From positions 1 to 8,464 of the forward strand of contig CALKWH010000201.1 in NCBI GenBank assembly GCA_938004375.1: DNA of 8,464 nucleotides. The letters are read 5' to 3'. Under the pieces are notes generated by a model, which saw only the letters and a program-made list of their open reading frames with translations, did not search any database and was not told the origin of the DNA. Below, piece by piece: positions 4,868 to 8,464 of the stretch (positions are counted from its first letter, which is position 1; the number at the start of each line of letters is the position of its first letter). Made by a program: the position numbers and the translations under genes. The DNA comes from an uncultured Pseudomonadota bacterium (GTDB lineage: Bacteria > Myxococcota_A > Polyangia > HGW-17).

Positions 4868-6025
4868 CTACTTTGTCGAACCTTCGTCGGGGGCGTTCCA
4901 GTCGCACTTGCAGTTGCGGATCAGCGCGCGGGAGTAGCAGCAGGGGGGCATCTTGCGCATGACGGCCTCGGGCGCGGCCTTGGTGTCTGACTCGGCGGGA
5001 GCCTTGGCCTCCGGCTCGGCGGCAGGCTGGGTGGGCTGCGCCTGGGCGCGGGGCTCCTGGGGCGGCAGGGAGTCCGCCTCGTTGGAGCGGCAGGCGCCGC
5101 CCCCCAGCGCCAGGGCCGCCAGGGGCACGAGGGCGGCCCGCTGCCATCCGGTCCCCGCAGCGGCCCGCTGCCATCCGGTCCCCGCAGCGGCGCCCCGCGA
5201 ACCCGCGCACGCCGTGCAGCCGTCGGTGCTGCGCAGCATGGCGGCGCGGGCGGCGAGCACTTCCAGCTCCGTCTCGAGCACGTGACCCAGCCCGGGCGCG
5301 TCGAGCTGGAGCAGGCAGCCCCGGACCTGTCCGTCGGCGGCGATCCCCAGCACGGTCTCGCCCGCGCCGCAGGCGACCTCGCCGGGATGCCAGGTGTCGC
5401 CGAACCACACGCGGGCGCCCGCCGCTGTGACCCGGGCCGCCGCGCGCTCAACAGCGGCGCGGGAGAACCCGGCGCCCCGGCCCGGCGCGCCCACCGCCGC
5501 CCACAGAAACCAGTCGGTCACGCCGCGCTCCAGGATCCAGCGCGCCAGCGCCGGGATCCCGGCCGCGGTACGTGGCCGAACCGTGGTGAACACCCCCACG
5601 GGGACGCCCTCGACCTCGAGGCCCTCGAGAGCGCGACACACCTGCACGAATAGCCCGGGCCGCCCGCGAAAGCGATCGTGGGCCTCCCCCGCGCCGTCCA
5701 CGCCCAGCCATACGCGCCCCACCCCCGCCGCGCGCAGCCGCGCCGCCGTGTCCGCGTCCCAGACTGCCCCCGAGGTGAGCACCTGCACCTCGATCCCGCC
5801 CGCGGACAGCCGCCGGGCGATCACCTCCCAGCCGGGGTGCCCCAGGGGTTCGCCCCCCGAGAGGCTCACCAGGGCGACGCGCTTCGCCACGAGCCGATCG
5901 GCGATCTGCAGCAGGCGCGCCAGATCCAGATCCCGCCCGCGGGACACCCGCCGGCTGGAGCAGTCAGGGCAGGCCAGCGCGCAGGCCGACGTGAGCTCCC
6001 ACTCGATTCGCAGTTGTCTGTCCAT
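4868..6025 (-). CDS. radical SAM enzyme with lipoprotein-like and Cys-rich C-terminal extension, 385 aa
   Basis: C15-x3-C19-x2-C22 (CALACPDC) is the radical SAM iron-sulfur motif, and SGGEP (56-60) contacts SAM. LGVDGAGEAHDRFRG (107-121) and TTVRP (147-151) fit the barrel of the PqqE/MoaA-like group. Cys219, 237, 270 and 273, around an IAADGQVRGC motif, look like a half-SPASM (twitch) domain holding one auxiliary cluster. Such enzymes often modify peptides. After residue 276 the protein is odd: a duplicated 9-residue segment (AAAGTGWQR twice), a hydrophobic stretch ending in LALGGGAC (305-312) like a lipoprotein signal, a Pro/Ala/Glu linker (317-355) and a tail MPPCCYSRALIRNCKCDW (359-376) with four Cys. 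This may be a fusion of maturase and exported substrate, or two genes joined by mutation or error. The ATG has GGAGG 6 bases upstream. Confidence 0.85.
   Translation of the reverse strand: MDRQLRIEWELTSACALACPDCSSRRVSRGRDLDLARLLQIADRLVAKRVALVSLSGGEPLGHPGWEVIARRLSAGGIEVQVLTSGAVWDADTAARLRAAGVGRVWLGVDGAGEAHDRFRGRPGLFVQVCRALEGLEVEGVPVGVFTTVRPRTAAGIPALARWILERGVTDWFLWAAVGAPGRGAGFSRAAVERAAARVTAAGARVWFGDTWHPGEVACGAGETVLGIAADGQVRGCLLQLDAPGLGHVLETELEVLAARAAMLRSTDGCTACAGSRGAAAGTGWQRAAAGTGWQRAALVPLAALALGGGACRSNEADSLPPQEPRAQAQPTQPAAEPEAKAPAESDTKAAPEAVMRKMPPCCYSRALIRNCKCDWNAPDEGSTK
5136..5189 (-). repeat. two perfect in-frame 27-bp tandem repeats in the radical SAM gene
   Basis: Units 5136-5162 and 5163-5189 are identical. 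Each has inverted ends (CGCTGC and GCAGCG on the plus strand), so one unit can fold as a hairpin. On the coding strand they encode AAAGTGWQR twice, at the joint between the enzyme domain and the lipoprotein-like extension. The length is a multiple of three, so the frame is kept. An exact duplication could be natural slippage or a copying error in library amplification. Confidence 0.9.
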
Positions 6026-6038
6026 GGATCGCCTCCGG

Positions 6039-6054
6039 CCCCCGCCGGCGGGGG
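6039..6054. promoter_or_regulatory. perfect GC palindrome between the PP2C and radical SAM genes
   Basis: CCCCCGCC/GGCGGGGG is a perfect 16-base palindrome lying 2 bases after the PP2C stop codon and 13 bases before the radical SAM ATG. As RNA it folds into a 6-bp G-C stem with a 4-base loop. There is no T tract. It may weaken transcription or stabilise the upstream mRNA between the two genes; this is inference. Confidence 0.5.
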
Positions 6055-6056
6055 AA

Positions 6057-6848
6057 TCAGTCCTTCTCGACCCGGGCGCACAGGGCGGTGATGTTGTCCT
6101 CGCCGCCCGCGTCGTTGGCCGCGTGCACGAGCTTCTCGGCCATCTCGTCCAGGTCTTTCTCGTTGCTCATGATCTCGAGGATGGTGGCGTCGGAGATCAT
6201 GTCGTTCAGGCCGTCGGAGCAGAGCATGAAGACGTCGCCCACCCGCGGATAGACGATCGCGGTGTCCACGAAGACGTCCGGGTTGGGCCCGATGACCCGG
6301 CTGACCACGTTGGTCTTGGTCCCGGAGGCTGCCGCCTCTTCGGCGCTGATGTGCTTGAGGCGCGCCATGTCGTTGACGAAGGAGTGATCCTCCATCAGCA
6401 GTTCGAGCATGCCGGGGCGCCAGCGGTAGATGCGGCTGTCGCCGATGTGCGCGATGACCGCGTAGTTGTCCTCAAAGTAGATGGACACCACGGTGGTGCC
6501 CATGTTCTTGCAGGCGGGGTCCTTGTCGGCGTGCTCGCGCACCCGAACGTTGGCCAGGCTGATCGCGCTCTTCATGCGGTGGACGTTGGCCTGGAGGGGA
6601 TCCAGCCGCAGGGGCCACACGGTGGCGGGCCCCAGGGCGGTCTCGGCGAAGTACTTCGACATCGTCTCCACGGTGATGCGGCTGGCCACCTCGCCTGAGG
6701 CGTGGCCTCCCATGCCGTCGGCGACGATCCCCAGCGGGAGGCTCTCGGGCAGGTAGAGCGTGTCCTCGTTGTGATCGTGGGTCTTGCCGATGTCGGTCTC
6801 ACCGGCGAAGCGGATCCGGATGCCGCTGAACGGGAACGATGTACTCAA
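6057..6848 (-). CDS. PP2C-family protein serine/threonine phosphatase, 263 aa
   Basis: A soluble, metal-dependent (Mg/Mn) phosphatase of the PrpC/Stp type that removes phosphate from Ser/Thr residues and usually counteracts a Hanks-type kinase. The family motifs appear in order: TDIGKTHDHNED (18-29), VADGMGGHASGE (42-53; Asp44 and Gly45 bind metal), MGTTVV (116-121), AHIGDSRIYRW (133-143), NVVSRVIG (180-187), CSDGLNDMI (210-218; Asp212 binds metal) and GGEDNIT (248-254; Asp251 binds metal). It is full length with no extra domain. The start is TTG at 6848, supported by AGAGGTGG 7 bases upstream; no in-frame ATG near it keeps the first motif. It lies 64 bases after the small membrane protein gene and appears to have its own promoter. 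No kinase or FHA gene is in the window. Confidence 0.95.
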   Translation of the reverse strand: MSTSFPFSGIRIRFAGETDIGKTHDHNEDTLYLPESLPLGIVADGMGGHASGEVASRITVETMSKYFAETALGPATVWPLRLDPLQANVHRMKSAISLANVRVREHADKDPACKNMGTTVVSIYFEDNYAVIAHIGDSRIYRWRPGMLELLMEDHSFVNDMARLKHISAEEAAASGTKTNVVSRVIGPNPDVFVDTAIVYPRVGDVFMLCSDGLNDMISDATILEIMSNEKDLDEMAEKLVHAANDAGGEDNITALCARVEKD

Positions 6849-6855
6849 GGGTGTC

Positions 6856-6863
6856 CACCTCTT
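6856..6863 (-). promoter_or_regulatory. ribosome binding site that sets the TTG start of the PP2C gene
   Basis: On the minus strand AGAGGTGG lies 7 bases before TTG (6848). It is the strongest Shine-Dalgarno nearby, and the TTG keeps the whole first PP2C motif in frame, which decides the non-ATG start. An ATG further upstream (in AACATGAGG) is in another frame. Confidence 0.7.
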
Positions 6864-6874
6864 TCGCGCTCCTC

Positions 6875-6904
6875 ATGTTGCAGTGAATGGGCGTTGTTTG
6901 TCAA
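6875..6904 (-). promoter_or_regulatory. likely sigma-70 promoter for the PP2C gene
   Basis: On the minus strand TTGACA (6899-6904) is a perfect -35 box. After 18 bases, CAACAT (6875-6880) is a fair -10 (A2, A5 and T6 match). It fits between the small membrane protein gene and the PP2C gene and would give a leader of about 20 bases that holds the AGAGGTGG site. Confidence 0.45.
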
Positions 6905-6912
6905 CACCGAAT

Positions 6913-7104
6913 CTACCGCTCGGGCCGATAGCGGGGCTGCTCCCGCATCTGGAGCTGGGGGGCCGGCGGCAGGTTCGAGGCGGTGACCACCACCGGTTCG
7001 GGGACGCGGGGCCGCTGGGCCGGGCGCTTTTGCGGCCAGTTGTCGATGATCACCAACACGGTCCAGACCAGAATGACGATGATGGCAAGCGGCAGAGGTT
7101 TCAT
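6913..7104 (-). CDS. small single-pass membrane protein, 63 aa
   Basis: The N-terminus MKPLPLAIIVILVWTVLVII is one membrane helix (about 5-20). It is followed by DNWPQKRP and a Pro/Arg-rich tail (21-63) ending RYRPER. By the positive-inside rule the basic tail may stay in the cytoplasm, but orientation is uncertain; an uncleaved signal anchor is the other possibility. I recognise no family. The ATG is well supported by GGGGAG 6 bases upstream. The gene lies just upstream of the PP2C phosphatase on the same strand, and may be a membrane partner or only a neighbour. The frame is open far upstream inside the oxidase gene's shadow, so the ribosome binding site is the main evidence for this start. 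Confidence 0.7.
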   Translation of the reverse strand: MKPLPLAIIVILVWTVLVIIDNWPQKRPAQRPRVPEPVVVTASNLPPAPQLQMREQPRYRPER

Positions 7105-7183
7105 GGTGCACTCCCCGGCGGAACCCGCGACTTGACCACTTTTGCACACACGGGCCGGAGATCGCAAAAAAACGGGCGGCCAA

Positions 7184-7331
7184 GGACCACGGACAAGAGA
7201 CACGGACGGACAGGGACTGACAAGGACGCCGCTGGAAACGGGGACCAGTGACACGGACCAGATCGGCCACCGAGTGACAACATGGTAGCCCCGTCCATGC
7301 TCCCCTGTCCGTGTGCGGCGGTCCGTGGTCC
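7184..7331. repeat. long imperfect inverted repeat made of GGAC/GTCC units
   Basis: The spacer between the oxidase and the small membrane protein genes holds nested complementary arms: GGACCACGGAC (7184-7194) with GTCCGTGGTCC (7321-7331), perfect over 11 bases; ACACGGAC-ggac-AGGG (7200-7215) with CCCTGTCCGTGT (7303-7314), with a 4-base insertion; and ACGGGG-ACCA (7238-7247) with TGGT-ag-CCCCGT (7283-7294). Further GGAC motifs fill the left half and GTCC motifs the right, up to about 7383. As RNA or extruded DNA it could form one long broken hairpin. Twelve bases beyond its left edge is an A7 run (7166-7172), a T7 on the minus strand, so it might help end oxidase transcription. A degenerate tandem array or REP/MITE-like element is equally possible. 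Confidence 0.6.
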
Positions 7332-7393
7332 GTGTCCCTTCGTGTCCGTGTTCCCGCCGCGTCCGTGCTCCGGCGTTGTCCGTATTCCCGTTA

Positions 7394-8418
7394 TTACTCA
7401 GGGTCCGACGCCCGCAAGAGCGCGTTGACCCGTGGATCCGGCGACTCGCCAAGGAGGACGGGGGCCGACGGCGCGCCGGGCAGCGCGAAGTGTACGGCTC
7501 CCGCTGGGGAGAACCCCGAGATGAACTCGCCCGGGGCCAGCGTGAGACCGGCGAGGACCTCGGTGGATACCGAGTGCGGTTGAAGGGGGACTGCGGCGGC
7601 GGGTCGCCAGAAGGCGCGCGCCGGCGCCTCGCCCAGCGCGACGGACGACCCCGGGCCATGGGTGGCGCGGTCCCGGCCCACCGCCACGCAGGCAGCCGGA
7701 CCACGGAACCACAGGTGGAGCAACCAGCGGTCGTCGTCCCTCGCCACGGCCAACTCCAGCGGCGAAAGGGGGGCCGCTCCGGCGAGGGCGAGGGCCGCGT
7801 CGCGGGCGGCGTCGAGGGTGGAGAAGGCCAGGGTCTCGTAGCCCGACGGCACGGCAGCCGGAAAGACGGCCAGGGTGACCTCGGTGACGACGCAGCAGGC
7901 ACCGTGCCCGCCCACCAGGAAGGCGCGCAGATCCGGTCCCACCGACTGGCGGGGGCTCACCCGGGTGCGCAGCGTGGCGCCGTCGGCCCAGACGGCGGTT
8001 ACGGCGATCACGCGCCGGAAGGCGGCGCCCGTGTGAAGGCCCGGCAGCGGCAGGGAGAGCAGCTCGGCCAGAGGCCGTTCTTGGTGGCCGGCCGGGTGGC
8101 AGCGCAGGGTAAAGCCCTCGTGCGAGAGGCGCTCCTCGAGCCCCGCGGGGGTCATCCCGGCCTGGACGGTGACCCATGCGCCAACGGGGTCCAGGGCCAC
8201 GAGCTGGTTCGCGCGGCCCAAATCTAGCACTACCATGCCGGGGAACTCGGCTGCGACGGCTGGATCCTCGGCGGCTCCGGGCTGCTCCCCGGCGGCACCG
8301 ACGACCCGCACGCGGCAGCCGGTCTCCCGGGCGGCCCGCACGAGGGCGGACACCTGGGCGGTGGTGGACGGGTGCACGCGCAGCGCCGCCTCCGGATCCG
8401 GCCAGGACACGTGCTCGG
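7394..8418 (-). CDS. GlcE-like FAD-linked oxidase subunit or enzyme, 5' truncated
   Basis: The protein has the pattern of the FAD_binding_4 (PCMH-type) domain: ALRVHPSTTAQVSALVRAA (about 9-27 counted from the first GTG), VVLDLGRANQLVALDP (60-75), VTVQAGMTPAGLEERL (80-95) and GPDLRAFLVGGHG...VTEVTLAVFP (158-184). A shorter C-terminal domain follows. Size and layout are close to glycolate oxidase subunit GlcE and related FAD-linked 2-hydroxy-acid oxidases; the substrate is unknown. The middle flavin-binding segment, usually rich in Gly and Asn, is replaced by PLAELLSLPLPG (113-124), and the usual SEGTLG is GHGACC, so flavin binding may be altered. GTG at 8408-8410 is the first possible start seen, but the frame stays open to the adapter at 8419, so some N-terminal residues are probably missing. 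It ends in tandem stops (TAA TAA). Confidence 0.8.
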
Positions 8419-8464
8419 AGATCGGAAGAGCGTCGTGTAGGGAAAGAGTGTAGATCTCGGTGGT
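8419..8464 (-). other. Illumina P5-side sequencing adapter, reverse complement (artefact)
   Basis: AGATCGGAAGAGCGTCGTGT and the bases that follow are the exact reverse complement of bases 1-46. Read in one plus-strand frame it gives EIGRASCRERV, a peptide I know as a signature of adapter carry-over in predicted proteins. It cuts off the 5' end of the oxidase gene. Confidence 0.98.

Noticed and set aside
5394..6698. 434-aa plus-strand ORF across the radical SAM and PP2C genes
   Set aside because: It is low-complexity shadow translation. The minus strand has complete catalytic motifs for both families.
7180..7390. CRISPR array in the GGAC/GTCC spacer
   Set aside because: The repeats are very short and degenerate, change orientation in the middle, and have no regular spacers or cas genes.
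8169..8453. Plus-strand ORF ending in EIGRASCRERV
   Set aside because: Its end is read from adapter sequence, and the rest overlaps the better supported oxidase gene on the other strand.
1..8464. 46-bp perfect terminal inverted repeats resembling transposon ends
   Set aside because: They are Illumina adapter sequence in both orientations, not mobile-element ends.

Overview
This is an 8.46-kb, very GC-rich bacterial DNA fragment. Both ends are library artefact: bases 1-46 and 8419-8464 are the same Illumina P5-side adapter in opposite orientations, so the biological sequence is 47-8418. The same adapter at both ends of one ~8-kb molecule fits an amplified long fragment or synthetic long read, probably from a metagenome. 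GC-rich third codon positions, AGGAG-type ribosome binding sites, a lipoprotein-like signal, HEAT-repeat proteins and a PP2C phosphatase of a form I associate with Deltaproteobacteria/Myxococcota suggest a Gram-negative bacterium of that sort. I cannot assign a taxon from this fragment alone.

Left part (47-1756), accessory-looking: the last 19 codons of an unidentified gene, a 97-aa protein I do not recognise, a ~230-base untranslated leader with three strong inverted repeats (one is a perfect C(UUCG)G hairpin, one overlaps the ribosome binding site), and a complete tyrosine recombinase with its R-K-H-R-H-Y catalytic set. A cluster of three short palindromes in AT-richer DNA lies at the 3' end of the recombinase gene. 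It is a candidate attachment site or operator/promoter region and may mark the edge of an integrated element.

Middle (1891-4789), one tight plus-strand operon: a DUF350-type membrane protein with a signal peptide, a 668-aa HEAT-repeat protein with a lipoprotein-like N-terminus, and a flavodoxin-fold protein of the HemG/flavodoxin_5 type. The gaps are 5 bases and a 4-base ATGA overlap. The first two point to the cell envelope and the third to electron transfer. The joint role is unknown.

Right part (4868-8418), all minus strand: a GlcE-like FAD-linked oxidase (5' end cut by the fragment end), a 289-base spacer holding a long imperfect inverted repeat, a 63-aa single-pass membrane protein, a PP2C phosphatase with a TTG start and its own likely promoter, and a radical SAM enzyme. 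The radical SAM ORF has an unusual C-terminal extension: a duplicated 9-residue segment, a lipoprotein-signal-like hydrophobic stretch, a Pro/Ala/Glu linker and a Cys-rich tail. This is the most unusual coding feature of the window. The minus-strand cluster converges on the plus-strand operon across a 78-base spacer that carries a hexanucleotide microsatellite.
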